From: Temnopleurus reevesii
Lineage: Eukaryota; Echinodermata; Echinoidea; Temnopleuroida; Temnopleuridae
Length of the DNA: 64,000 nucleotides
Assembly: GCA_036244855.1 (NCBI GenBank)
Contig: BQKZ01000989.1
Coordinates: forward strand, 4,704-68,703
Direction: 5' to 3'
Shown here: positions 1 through 10,896 of the stretch, in pieces
Layout of the letters: the number at the start of each line of letters is the position of its first letter
Position numbering within the stretch: the stretch's first letter is position 1
Notes under the pieces: generated by a model
Database searches by the model: none
What the model was told of the DNA's origin: nothing
The model's input: only the letters and a program-made list of their open reading frames with translations
Program-made: the position numbers and the translations under genes

Positions 1-820
1 CCCCCCCCCCCCCTAACGGTGCGCGCATGTTAAAGGTCGGTTCTCGTTATCTCTTCGTCTCCTGGTGTAAATATTGAACTTTGATTGGATTAATAGAGTA
101 CATATCTGAAAAAGAAAGCATAACAATTTGTAATTTTGGGATTAGGCTAACATTTCTAAGTCAAGTTAGAGTCATACTGATAATTCTTAATCCATTTGGA
201 TTGACTTTTTTTATAATATATATTAAACTTTTACTTTTATTAAAGTTTTATTTACCATCAACAGTTTGGATTGAAACCTACTAATAGTCTTGTTGGATTA
301 GAAATCTTTAAGTACTAGACTAACTTGATTTAAAGATGGCAACATCATTAATTAGGTTTTTCAGGACTAACTTGCTAATCACTAGAATTCAGATAATGTA
401 TCGAACCCGCGGTCTATCGTTCGTAGACTATTGTTTCGCCCCACAATTGTAATGTGTTGTATATTTTATTGTATTGTTACTTTATTCGAACAAAATGTAT
501 TCGTACAAGGTATAATTAGAAGATTTCAACAATCCAAAATGTTTAGGATCTCATATGCCAATTTCCCTTTCCCTATCGGATGACGTATTAATAGCAAATA
601 TAGAAAAACGGGGAAATAACAAAATTAGTATCAATGATCTTATATTCCTTTTCTCTTTAATGGGGGTGTGTGTGGCAGCGTTGGCCCACGCCTGGTTTAT
701 TTTGTAAGAATTCATGATTTATTTATTATCTATTATTTCTATTATCTGCTTCCAAGATTATTGAATCCATTCATTTTAAAGGAAAGTCAACATCTGCATT
801 GCACGAACTTACTACGTTTT
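1..820. other. AT-rich flank opening with a C-run; no gene seen
   Basis: The window starts with 13 C residues, the same type of homopolymer that borders the assembly gap at 19.9 kb, so it may be a contig edge. The rest is AT-rich and I see no coding exon, tandem repeat or palindrome of note in it. The short open frames here have no recognisable protein features. Confidence 0.6.
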
Positions 821-1112
821 ATGTGGAGGCGTCGTGGTGCAGTAGTCATGACTCTCGCCCTTTCATCCAGAGGGTCGTAGACCTGTTCGAGCCCCACCCA
901 GAGATTGGTCCACATTGTGCGTCAATCATCCCAGATCAGGCAAATGGGGACCTTGTAGGAATATTTATTCCTTGAAACGCCAAGTGCGCTGCGCTGGTGG
1001 CTGCCGGGCTAAAGCCAGGATAATAATGCTGCAATTGTAGCGCGCTTAGGGAATTCTCATGAATTGATAAGCGCTGTATAAAAGCCGTTCATTATTATTA
1101 TCATTATTATGA
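821..1112 (+). mobile_element. tRNA-derived SINE, family I, copy 1
   Basis: The head (about 826-895) reads like a tRNA gene. It has an A-box-like TGGTGCAGTAGTCATGACTC and a B-box-like GTTCGAGCCCC about 40 bases later, the internal RNA polymerase III promoter arrangement. A non-tRNA body follows, then a 3' tail with AAGCGCTGTATAAAA and an ATT microsatellite. A second copy with the same order of parts lies at 38095-38435. Shared body words include ATTCCTTGAAA, GGTGGC and GCTAAAGC. This is a retroposed short interspersed element, not a working tRNA gene, because the acceptor stem does not pair. Confidence 0.7.
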
Positions 1113-1129
1113 TGATGTTCAATAATAAA

Positions 1130-1750
1130 GGCGTCGATATCTTGACACTTATGCCAGACTGAAACTTCCACGAGTTTGTGGCACGTATGCAGTCGTGCCA
1201 GTGCGCAAACTGGTGTGAAGTGTGCGTAAACCCGTCGTGACTGCGTGCAATGTCGAGACGAATATTTTGAAATGTTCAACATTTTGGTAACGACACATTT
1301 TCAAGACCGGGTCGTAAACTATCACTGACTATGCGCAAACTGTTTGTGAACTCATCAGAAAGATGCTGGAGAATGCTTGTCAGCGAGTGGCAGTGTGCAC
1401 CATGCCACAACTGTCACGAACTGCCAGAAATAGCCCTCAGGTATCCCATATCTACTTTCGATGTTATCCCGTATACCCAGCAGCATCACGACACCGTCCG
1501 TATTGCGCAAACTCGTCTTGCTATAACACGGGCAGTGTGTAAACTTTTCGCAAACTATGCGTAAACTCGTCGTACCAGTTCTTGTCAATATGTACATCGA
1601 TGGGTACGAATTCGTAAACTATTCGTGAACTCGTCGTGAACTATGTGTGAACTAGTCATGAAATGTGAGGAAGCCTTCCACTTTATGCCCCAAATAGCAC
1701 GAATTGCCACGACAAAATCGTGACCAAAAGTCGTGCAAGTGTCAGCCTGG
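1130..1750. repeat. Degenerate 11-bp periodic array (ACTCGTCGTGA-like)
   Basis: ACT words recur with 11-base spacing over about 600 bp. They start at 1318, 1328, 1339 and 1350; at 1511, 1543, 1554 and 1565; and at 1618, 1629, 1640 and 1651. A rough unit is ACT(C/A)(G/T)TCGTGA or ACTATGCGTAA. The units are too diverged for a simple satellite. The ends carry weakly related inverted words (TTGACACTT near 1150, AAGTGTCA near 1737). It could be the internal repeat field of a DNA transposon. The short open frames across it on both strands look like by-products of the repeat. Confidence 0.6.
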
Positions 1751-2820
1751 CTTAATTCACACGTTATTTCCGTATCTTCATCATTTTTATTGGAATGTCG
1801 ATCCTCCTGCAATGCACGCAATGAAAAAATACTGGAAGCCCCTTTCATCTTGGGCGATTTAGTACCATTTTCATAAAGGTGCATGTTTTTACGAAATATT
1901 TCATAAGGGCGACAATTGTTGGTATCAAACCCGCCCCATTGAGGAACGCTTCATTCTATAAGCAAAGCAATCTATCAACTGAGTTGTGACCCGCTTTTAT
2001 TACCAGATAGACAGTAGGACATTAGAAAACTTTCATTAGCCGCAAGCGGGAGGGTGTTTCATTAAGTTTGTGTGGAGACAATAATTATTCATGCAGACTT
2101 ATTCGATGAAATCTTTGGTTTCGATTGGATGAAAAATACTGTCTCTGATTGTTGCTGTAGTAACTGTTGCAGAATGTGTGCTTGTCGCTGCAACAACCTT
2201 CGTATATTATAACGCCCTTATTTTACATTAATTTTTTTTATTTACAGTATTTACAATATTTATACAAGTTTCTCGGATGGGTTAGAGAGGAAGAGAGGCA
2301 ACTCCCGACCTGAATATGTCCAAGGAAAACGACGAAACGTTGTGGAGAAGGTGTAATGTTTTATATTTATGAAAAAGCAGTATTGCACCAAATAGTGCGT
2401 GGAATGTTTAATGATTGCTGAACGCTCTCTTTCTCTTATTGATAAAGATATGCTTTTAACAATTTTAAAGTACATGCATAAATTATATCCTTTTTAATAA
2501 TTAAGATTAACTTAAATTACCAAAATTTACTAATTCGTAAACATTTGGAAAAACTTAACGTATACAAATGGCAATGATTACATAACAATGTTCTTATCGA
2601 GTTTGAGAGATTTTAATAGAGTAAACAATACCCCCAAAAGACTCTTACTAAATATTGCTAAAAAAACATCCTTGTACTACTCCACAATCTGTATCTGTCG
2701 AAATCCCTCAAATGTCTCGTTTTTCCCAAGCCTCTATATCCCACGTGAGACATATAAAGCGGATAACTTGTATACAGACGTAAATAACAGCCTAATCCTT
2801 GTTTGATTCATATCGAACGC
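1751..2820. other. No gene or clear repeat
   Basis: Mostly unique AT-rich sequence. I see no recognisable exon, palindromic element or tRNA-like motif. Confidence 0.5.
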
Positions 2821-2879
2821 AAACGCCGCCAGAATTCGATACAAGTTGTCAAATCCTGTAGCCTTTGTTTGATCAGACG

Positions 2880-3045
2880 AAAGCATACTGCGCGATTCGG
2901 CAGCGCCGCAAATTTGCTCTAATGCACTCGGACTAATCTAGCTGCCTAAAGCCCATGGTAGAGGCCGAACGAACGACATCTTTTGCCATCAAATTAGTCT
3001 AATTGCACCACGCTACACTCGCAATAATCAAAATCTAATTGGGAA
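2880..3045. promoter_or_regulatory. Candidate conserved noncoding module A (related to 44200-44285)
   Basis: Unique, non-repetitive sequence rich in homeodomain-type TAAT/ATTA cores. The word AACGAACGACATCT (2968-2981), preceded by a GGCC, recurs at 44211-44228. Flanking words also recur in the same order: GCCCATG before it, then ATCAAATT, ATTGCA and ACTCGCA after it. That is roughly 80-90 bp of partial similarity over 41 kb. This could be a duplicated regulatory element or an old dispersed repeat; the sequence alone cannot decide. Confidence 0.35.
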
Positions 3046-3800
3046 AAATGCATAAAGAACTGTTGCCAGGGCGACGTATCTAATTTGTGATATTGAATTA
3101 GAAAGTGGCAATGAGGGGAGAGGGTTATTCAAAGCGCTCAAAAGGCCTCTAGATAGTCTCTGACGGACTCTTTTGTTGGGAAGTGTGTGCCGTCTAATTT
3201 TCTGTAATTATTTCATGTCATATCGCTCCTTTTCCCGCGCGCGCGCCAACTCCCACGGGGTTGCTCGGTTCATCCTATCCCTTTCTGCGTTTACAGGTGT
3301 GCACAATAGATGCCGCCATTTTTGTTCGTCGCTTCCTTCATCAATAAAGAATAAAGTGGCAGCCATTGTGCTCGTGATAAACGGAGAGAAGCTCCCATCA
3401 AGTATGGAGGGGTTGCTAGGCAACGCGTGTTATCATGGCCACGCTGCCCATATATACCGAATCCCCCTATTCGCAACTCGAGTCTGTTCTGTCGTGGATT
3501 AATCGCTGAAAAATTGATAACGAATACGTGTATAATACACCACAGTGTAGGGAGCTTTTGACTATTTTTCTTGAAATATAGAATATAACCAAATTGGTGT
3601 GTTAAGTAGGAGGCATCTACTGTGCATGGAAGTAAAACTATATTCAGAAAAAAACGAGGTTTAAATTATCTTGTTTGATTGATTATCCGTTTCAAGTCTA
3701 AACAATATCATGACAACATGAATTGTATATAGTTATAAATGACTACAACTTATAGAACAAATGATACTAAATTGGGCACAATGAAAGTAGAGAGAATAAT
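3041..3800. other. Unique sequence, no gene recognised
   Basis: A 109-codon open frame (3173-3502, plus strand) overlaps open frames on the other strand and resembles no family I know. Apart from the X-box-like site at 3412 I see nothing to annotate. Confidence 0.4.
3412..3424. promoter_or_regulatory. X-box-like (RFX-type) palindrome
   Basis: GTTGCTAGGCAAC fits the symmetric RFX X-box half sites (GTTGC and GGCAAC with a short spacer). It is the exact reverse complement of the site at 60890-60902. Binding is inferred from the motif only. Confidence 0.35.
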
Positions 3801-4022
3801 AATGAAACTGATTTAAGAGTGCGTGTGTGTGTAGGGGTGGGGGGGGGGGGGGAGGGAAAAAATTTTGTGGGGGGGGTGGGTAGTACATTGATTCCGCAAA
3901 TCTTCATTTGACATACAAAATAGGAAGAGTGGAGACCTACCTCCCCATGGAAATTTGTAATAAATTTGAAATAGATTCACATAGCGTGCACTGTGAAAAT
4001 ATATACATGAGGGGGGGGGGGG
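3801..4022. repeat. GT/G-rich low-complexity with two G-runs
   Basis: A GT-rich stretch leads into a run of 14 G at 3839-3852 and another of 12 G at 4011-4022. There is no coding signal. Confidence 0.7.
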
Positions 4023-4326
4023 AACGTACAGTGAATATGATGTCAGCAGATTCCCGCCAAAATCATTAAAATACACTTTACATTTATTTTGATTTTGTTC
4101 AGTTACCATTGCAACAGTATTCCTATCTTTACCCTAATGTTCTACAAAGAATCATTATTAACAGTGGATACTTTGCAAAGATGAAAGTATGTTCAACAGA
4201 TGTAGGTCGCAGGTTTACATGTATTTTCCCAGTTAAAATGCCAGTTTTATAGGTATTATTGGGACAATTACAACCACCTGAACGGAAACAGTGAAAATGA
4301 GATGTTTATATAGGATTTCGTCGTTC

Positions 4327-4328
<2 letters not shown>

Positions 4329-4361
<33 letters not shown>
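4329..4361. repeat. Poly-T tract (33 T)
   Basis: Uninterrupted T run. It may be the A-tail of a minus-strand retroposed sequence; no matching body was recognised downstream. Confidence 0.8.
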
Positions 4362-4364
<3 letters not shown>

Positions 4365-4429
4365 GATGATGAAAATCTTGAAATATTGTGATTAATTCCG
4401 CTGGGTGACGTAATGATAGATATAATTTA

Positions 4430-4605
4430 TTCAATATTGTCGCCAACGGCCCACAAAGGGGTGCACACGCAATACTGCTGTGTTAAGCTACCCGGAGGCT
4501 ATGAAAAAAATTCATAGGCTGTACCGGGTGGGACTCGAACCCACGACCTCTGGATGACTAGACCAGTGTCATAACCACTAGACCACCGGAGCGCCCTAGC
4601 GATAA
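4430..4605 (-). mobile_element. tRNA-derived SINE, minus strand (tRNA-like part 4521-4592)
   Basis: On the minus strand, 4592-4521 has a D-arm with GTCTAGTGGTTATGAC, a perfect 5-bp T-arm (GTGGG / CCCAC around TTCGAGT) and an anticodon arm with loop CTAGTCA. The acceptor stem pairs at only 5 of 7 positions and the anticodon stem has a T-T mismatch. That argues for a SINE head or decayed tRNA. A non-tRNA body follows, ending near an AATAAATTATA-like tail at about 4430. The CTGGTCTAG..ATCCAGAGG segment closely resembles the tRNA-like sequence at 55575-55644. Confidence 0.55.
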
Positions 4606-5849
4606 GGTTCTATGTGAATCCGATGAAAATCTTGATAAAAAAAGTTTAATGACGCTTTAAACATTATAAAATGAAATGTCGTCGTTTTGTTGTTACTTAA
4701 AATATGATTATAATCTTAACATAAAAAGTTTAATGGCGCTCTTCATTCTCTCTGCGATGCCCCTTATTCATGGTTAAAGCTTCAAAGCAAATTAAAGCTT
4801 TTAAATCAAATTGCTGAGCAACAGCATCAAATGCAAGTTAAGAATATAAATCCTTGGTTAAATCCTATATTTTCATTCAGAATGGATTTATCCATGCTTT
4901 TAGAGAGTTTCCATAAAATATGCGTAATCGTTTACAGATGGATTTGTTTAGGCTCCTAAATCAAAATTGCTTAATTTGTAATTACGCTTGAAAATGTTGT
5001 AAAAACATAGAATTTTCTAAAGATAATTACATTATTTTAACGTTGTGATTTTGTAATCTAAAAAGATTCTCAAATCAAGAGTTTTATCAAGCTGTCTGCC
5101 ATATCTGATTATTCAGTTTAATGAAAACAAAGAATGGAAGGATAAAGAAATTTAGTCACGCACTATAATGCATCTGTGTAAAGTGAATTAAGCATTCGCA
5201 TGACTCATAATTTTAGCACGTTGAGTTTTAATTGGATGTATACCATTTTAATTTTTTAAAGCATTAAAAGTTAAAGTCTAATATTTTCACAGCTTAAATC
5301 ATGATTTTACATGATCAACTTTTTAAATAAGGTCAATGTTACATAATGCCTAAAACAGAAAGTGTGTATTCGATGTCGGGGGTTAGACAGCGTAGAGTAG
5401 TTTTGAAAGGTAAACTGCTAACAATGTTGGTCTACAGTATTCAAGAAAACACTGCACTATTTGGCCCATGAAATATGATTTAAGATCGTCAGAAAAGCTA
5501 GTGGTCCTTTAACAGGAGGAGGGGGTGGGGGCAGAAGGGCCATCAAATTGTATCATCATTCATGAGGGAGATGAAATTTCTTTATTTGATATTAGGGTTT
5601 ACAACATTTATTGCGACTTTACATGATATTAATCTTCTTTTTACGACTTTGCCATAATGTTTCACGTATTCGGGCACAATTATGAATTGTGAAAGATTAT
5701 TCATCGTCATGCAAGCACTATAAAGCAACATTATGGAGAATGAAATTACACATAAGAAATGTTTCTCCACGTACACAATCACCCCGTTGGGACCTGAACT
5801 CACGATGACACGACATTTTGTAGTCTTACACACTAAGAAATGTGGGTAC
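4606..5849. other. No gene or clear repeat
   Basis: AT-rich unique sequence with a short G-rich patch near 5515-5535. Nothing I can assign. Confidence 0.5.
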
Positions 5850-6063
5850 AGTTTTGCACCCTTAGGATTGCAACAGCTGGTTCAATAGCAGCACCATTTA
5901 CGGTGGAGATATGCACCTTAGTGAGGAAATATCCACCCTAAATGGTGCATATATCCAACCAGTGTGGTGCATATCTCCGCATGAAGGGTGCATATCTGTA
6001 CCCTAAGGGGGCATATTCCCAACTGCTATTGTACCAGAGGCTGCACCAGTAAGGGTTCAAAAT
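5850..6063. mobile_element. Palindromic MITE-like element with GCATAT internal motifs
   Basis: The first about 45 bases (TTTTGCACCCTTA ... CAATAGCAG) return in inverted form at the end (CTGCTATTG ... TAAGGGTTCAAAA). The interior repeats words such as GGTGCATAT several times in both orientations. It is too short to encode a transposase, so it is a non-autonomous element if it is a transposon. No clear target duplication was seen. Confidence 0.55.
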
Positions 6064-6139
6064 TGCATAATTGCATGTATAACTGTAAAATCATGTGCAT
6101 TTTGATCGTAAAGTAATGTTTAAGCATCTACCTATAATT

Positions 6140-6775
6140 TAAATCAACCTAGTACAATGGCGAATCCAGATAACCAAAATACCTCCCTTCTATATTTCCT
6201 TTCCTTCATGTCGAGACTTTCCTTCCAGTAGTTTCTTAACTAGCTTGACCCCCATTCTTCCAACTTAATCTCATCCAATCTGCTCTTTTGATCGGCTCCA
6301 CCCTCCCCATCCCTTGCAACCCCAGCCCATACTCCTTCCATCTGCTTGTCATATTTTGACATCCGACAACTTACACCCCTCTAATTCCCCTACCGCCGTG
6401 TCATTCCCCCTCCACACCATATCCTAGACAGGGACCTGTATGAGAGATACATTTTACATTTGATTGTATCTTTATGGGACATGTTTTGTCATATACTTCA
6501 AAATAAATGTTTATCCTAATTGCACCTTTTATGTTACAGGCCCCGTGAATATCTTAACTCCCACCGTCATCTCTTCGTCTCTTTCTCATCCAAAATTCCG
6601 CTTTGACAGGCGCCGCCCCTCCCCACCCCAACAGTTTGATGGTTATTTTCATCCAACATTTTTTCAGAGTGCTTCGTTCCGTCCTCCTGCACCCCTCACC
6701 GCCCTCAACTCCGCCATCTATACCAAACAATTTCACACCCTCCCTTCCATCCTTCTACCCTCGTTTTATGTATAA
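6140..6775. repeat. C/T-rich low-complexity stretch interrupted by an inserted element
   Basis: The plus strand is strongly pyrimidine-rich with many CCCTCC-type words on both sides of the palindromic element at 6431-6544. Open frames here (6464-6775, 6603-6824) follow from the biased composition. Confidence 0.55.
6431..6544. mobile_element. GGGGCCTGTAACAT-type palindromic MITE, copy a (diverged)
   Basis: It begins GGGACCTGTATGAGAGAT and ends TTTTATGTTACAGGCCCC, the inverted ends of the family best seen at 18635-18765 and 21444-21572. The interior words TTTATGGGACATGTTTTG and AAATATTTATC-like sequence agree with those copies. Confidence 0.65.
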
Positions 6776-7587
6776 TTCTGACTCTCCCTTGTTTTGCTTG
6801 ACAATCCAATTGACAGCACTGTGAGAAAAAGAGACAAAGGAATTGGATAGAGTAAACACCTCTCATTCAGGCCTTCACAATTATTGTTCAAACACAAAAT
6901 AAAGTAGCTTCCATGTTTATTCACTGAACAAATGTAACACATGTACGACATTTCTCCACAGAATGAGAGGAAATGACATATATTTTGTATGCTTTAGAGT
7001 TATTATGAATGCCTGAATGGAAGTAATTTGCTTTATCCAATTTCTTTTCCCCTTCTGCTCATTGTGCCGAAGCCCGGGAGATACACCCTTCACTTCGGAG
7101 ACAATGTTTCATGCATAAAACATGGCGAGCCGACTCGAATTAGGAGATGGGGAATAAATTAGCCAAATTGGCTATCTTCGGCATCGCAGCTCGCTACAGG
7201 GGAACAAAGCTTAGGCTGAAAAAAAAGTTATTCGGTTGCCCTCCACCGGCCGACCCTCTTAAAATGGCCCGACCTGAATCTTTCTTCTTTTTTTTTTTTG
7301 CTTTTCACTCAAAAAAGAAAGAAAAAAGTTGTATATAAACAGGAAAAATACAACCCGAAAAGCGATTTTCAGTCAAATTCAAGATCAAAATCATAAGATA
7401 CAAACTGAAAAGTCATTTTCAAACACTTTTTGGCTCTTCACTCCATTCTAAGTCCTATTTTCTACATGATCAGGGTTTGAAAAATAAAAAAATAATTAAA
7501 AAAAACAACTTTTTTCCGACCGACCGATGCTTTATTTTTTTTTAAAGGCATTCTTGGGCAACCATACACTTTTTGTTCTTGGCCTTT
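6776..7587. other. No gene; A/T homopolymer-rich
   Basis: Includes a T-run near 7285 and A-rich patches at 7310-7330 and 7480-7510. I see no recognisable exon or element. Confidence 0.5.
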
Positions 7588-7723
7588 GCCCCGGTCACAT
7601 AGGACCCATGCAGGAAACAACACGATTCACCCCGACTCGTTGTTCTGAGGCAGTTAACTGTGAATTAACAAAGAGTCGGGGTAAAATAATCGTGTTGCTT
7701 CCGGGGTCCTATGTGACCGGGGC
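7588..7723. mobile_element. CCCCGGTCACATAGGAC palindromic MITE, copy A
   Basis: 136-bp near-perfect hairpin. It starts GCCCCGGTCACATAGGACC and ends with GGTCCTATGTGACCGGGGC. Subterminal ACACGATTCACCCCGACTC is mirrored by GAGTCGGGGTAAAATAATCGTGT. Four more copies lie at 11068, 24547, 48387 and 55307. There is no coding capacity, so any movement would depend on an unseen transposase. Confidence 0.85.
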
Positions 7724-8425
7724 ATTATCTATAACGAAATGCCTGGGGACATTTTCACAATGCATGTCTGCTGAAAAGCTTCGAATTTTGCATATCATTT
7801 TATAGGAGATTGGAATCAGAGTATTAAGAATAATATTAAGAAAGGACCGATTATTGGAATGAAGTTGTAATTGAATGGATGAAGTTACCATTTATTGTTC
7901 TGGCAGAACAATCACACATTAACACTGAATTTGTCATATACAAATTGTTGACTAATGCAATGTATGATATATATAATAAATACAATGACTAATATAAATG
8001 TCTAATCATTGTATAATGTATAATGATTGTCTTTTGAAAAAAAAACAGGAGAAAATGCTTTATATATAAGATGGTCAGACAAGCTAAAAATGTAATTTAC
8101 AAATACAGTTGTATAAGTAGAAATAGTAGTAGTGCTAGTAATAATAATGATATTGAAACTAAATGAATAAATTGATAAAATCTGAAAAACTCGGAAAAGA
8201 AAACATTATTGTTCACGCGCTGGACGGGTAACATTCTGATACATGTACAGAGTCTATTGCTGCATTATTTTAGTAATCACATTGTTTTGTATTCTATTGT
8301 TTAATATATTTACCTATAACGAAATTCTGCTTGCTCTCCTGTTGCAAGTATGTATTTTTAATTGTGTTCGGCATATTCTAAACATCTTCGTACGTCACCT
8401 TTTTCCGTCCTTTGAAGGGAGACCA
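7724..8425. other. No gene or clear repeat
   Basis: AT-rich. A short AGT/AAT-rich patch lies at 8110-8150. Nothing else assigned. Confidence 0.5.
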
Positions 8426-8540
8426 TAATAATAATATAATAATAATTCAATTTTTATAAAGCGCATAATGAAACATATGAATTCTCCATACGCTGTACAA
8501 TTTCAACAATTTGCAATTTACAAATGACATAACTTAACAT
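8426..8540 (-). mobile_element. Possible retroelement 3' tail, minus strand
   Basis: Read on the minus strand, it ends in CGCTTTATAAAAATTG followed by an ATT/AAT microsatellite. This resembles the SINE tail at 1060-1110 and the LINE end near 9045. Only the tail is recognisable. Confidence 0.3.
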
Positions 8541-9004
8541 TTTCTACAAACTTAGTTACTAGACTATATCAAAATGAAAAGTAAAACAATGTTGATTAAC
8601 AAAAAGAAATAACCGAAATTTTGAGGAGAAGACAAGCGCATCATGTTCAAGAACTAATCTGATTTTTATTGAATCTTCATTATTCATTCGAAGAAAAAGA
8701 GAGATGCAATCAAAAGCACGTCCTTTTTTGCTATTTTACTCTCATTTTAGGGGAAAAATAAGTCAATAACCAAAATCCAGCCAATCTTATTAATTGCAAG
8801 TTATTTTTACACATGTAATTTTGTAAAATGTATCCTAATTTCGTATTATGTTTTATTTTATATGTCTTTTTACTGATTGCAAATAAAGTACCATACCATA
8901 CCAAGTATCGTCGACTCAAGAATGACCGATGTCAAAAAAGTATGCTAGCGCCATCAACGAAGGAATGAAAATATTGCACAAAAATACCGACTCATATTGC
9001 AAAG
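8541..9004. other. No gene seen
   Basis: AT-rich and unique as far as I can see. Confidence 0.45.
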
Positions 9005-9400
9005 GTTAGTAATAGAAATAATATACTGTGGTTATAAAGCGCATATCACTCAATGGTCTCTATTATGCGCTGATTAAGGAAGATGAAAAGAGAAATAATA
9101 GTATTGACTAAATGTGTTCAGCAAAAAATAAAGGTTACACATTGAACTGAACATTGGAAGGTTTTTCAATAGATGTTTTAGTTGTGCCTTAATGTTGTCA
9201 ACATTGTCTGAATTCTTGATCCTTGAACCATTTGGCAGTTTTTCCAAAGTTCTGCTGCAGCTGCTTGAAAGGACCTAGACCCATAGAATTGTGGGAACAA
9301 GAAATAATTTTTTAGATGAGTTGAGGGTTCTGTTTGGTGAGGTTTGAAATGGATCATGGGAAGGCACTGATAGACCAATGTTTTGGCTCATGAATATGAT
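9005..9400 (-). pseudogene. 5'-truncated LINE: C-terminal end of reverse-transcriptase ORF plus 3' tail
   Basis: On the minus strand about 9378-9240 encodes a peptide ending in a motif like YGSRSFQAAAAELW. This is the hallmark found near the C-terminus of CR1/L2/RTE-type non-LTR retrotransposon ORF2 (consensus like G.RSF..AAP.LWN.LP). Just after the W the frame breaks. The expected continuation LPN..R..NSDNVDNIKAQLKHLL is found in another frame (about 9234-9160), which fits a one-base deletion near 9236. Downstream on the same strand is a short 3' UTR containing GCGCTTTATAA. The catalytic RT and endonuclease domains are absent, so this is a dead 3' fragment. The LINE class is only loosely assigned. 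Confidence 0.75.
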
Positions 9401-10595
9401 GTTTTAATGAACAGAAACTAGCATTTATGTATTTCAGTTCACGTATTAGAGGCATATTTATTAGAGGGAGAAGGTTTTTCTCCGACAATGTGGGAAAAGT
9501 TTCTAAATTAATCCACTGTTCGCTTATGTACATTTACATAATATGCAGACATTATGACAGGTGGTATTTAAATTTATGGGGGACCACCATAATAAATACA
9601 AATGAAGGGGTCCAGCATTATTGAAAAATTGTTGGGACTGGTTTGCAGCTCCTGCATATAATGCAAATACAAAAAAAAAAAAATAAAACCCTTTGAAATG
9701 CCCGAAAAAAGAGGGACAAAGTGCATGTAACAAGTATTTATTAATTCATTTTACATTTCCAGTAATACAAACAAAATGTTGGAGGGGAGGGGTGCAACCG
9801 CGCCCCCTTTCCTAGGTTGTCATTATTTGGAGGCGCCAATGTATTAGATGTTAACCAACACCTCCCCCCCCCCAAAAAAAAATAGAAAGAAAGAAGAAGC
9901 TAAAGATGCAAGAGTCGAGAAAGAAGAGGGTTCTAACCATGCTCGAAAAGAGTCAAGTCAAGAGAACTACTCGAAGTGTAATTGTAGAATTGGGGGGAAA
10001 ATATAGGGCGAAAGAAATGAAAGGAAATAAGAAAAGAGACGGCGGAGTCTCGCACTTTAATTATTGTCAGCTGAACATATCATGCCACTGCACGACTAAC
10101 ATGGCTCCCCTGTCCACTTGCATTATTCAGTGTTTTAATTTAGTGGCGCGAAAGGGGCAGAAGAGAAAAGTAGCAGGTAAATATGACGCACCGGAGAGAG
10201 CTAATCACTCCCCCAAGGGCCTCCCACACACTTCACATAAAACAAGTGAGTGGCGAGAGGTCGTGTAACGCCATACATTATCAATATCTAAATACAGTAA
10301 TTAGGCTTTAATTTGTGCGAAATGGACGGATCAAAAAGAATGAAGATAATGGTAAAATACGACGTGGGTATTGTATCCATCGATTCTATTATATGGCTGG
10401 TGAAAGAAAAACAACAACCATTTTCACACCGATTGCGAAGCATTGTATCCATGGTTACCACATCATTTTATTTAGGTCTTTTATGTTTTTGGTTTTTTTT
10501 ATATCGGTCACTAAATGCATAAACCATCTGAATAACATTCATTGAAATGATATGTGAATAATACACTTAATTTTATGCGAAAGCTTACCCAATCA
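9401..10595. other. No recognised gene; one unassigned 120-codon open frame
   Basis: 9906-10268 (plus) is a 120-codon open frame rich in K and R with no motif or family I recognise. It could be chance in A-rich sequence. A C-run (9864-9873) precedes it. I do not call it a gene. Confidence 0.35.
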
Positions 10596-10728
10596 CCAGG
10601 GGCCAAATTGCACGAAATGGTCTTAGCTATCCTCTTTTAAGACTTTCTTAACGTATCCTTGTTTGTGTCTGTAAGATGTTGGCACAAGAAGTTAATAGCT
10701 AAGACCATATCGTGCAATTGGCCCCAGG
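10596..10728. mobile_element. GGCCAAATTGCACGA palindromic MITE with CCAGG flanks
   Basis: The left end GGCCAAATTGCACGAAATGG with CTTAGCTAT is mirrored by ATAGCTAAG, CCATATCGTGCAATTGGCC on the right. Taking 10601-10723 as the element, it is bordered on both sides by CCAGG (10596-10600 and 10724-10728), a candidate 5-bp target duplication. Only one copy is seen in this window. Confidence 0.75.
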
Positions 10729-10759
10729 CTTCTTGTCACTGAAAACCTTAGTTAGTCCA

Positions 10760-10882
10760 GGGCCCCGTATAACATACAGCTTTCCAATCGATCTTACGAC
10801 TGATACCAATTGCTATAGTCTATTGAAAACCATGTACTAAAGATTTGCGATTGATCGCAATCTGTTTTATTTTACAGGTCCC
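10760..10882. mobile_element. Palindromic element related to the GGCCTGTAACAT family (copy b)
   Basis: It begins GGGCCCCGTATAACATA and ends TTTTATTTTACAGGTCCC, with imperfect inverted ends (ACAG.TT.CGATC-type words). It is a diverged relative or subfamily of the elements at 18635 and 21444. Confidence 0.5.
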
Positions 10883-10896
10883 AGACGGTGCCATAT

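Noticed and set aside
4521..4592. Functional minus-strand tRNA (AGT-like anticodon)
   Set aside because: Two acceptor mismatches and an anticodon-stem mismatch, with a SINE-like body attached.
9906..10268. 120-codon basic open frame as a gene
   Set aside because: No domain, no family resemblance, A-rich composition and no supporting signals.
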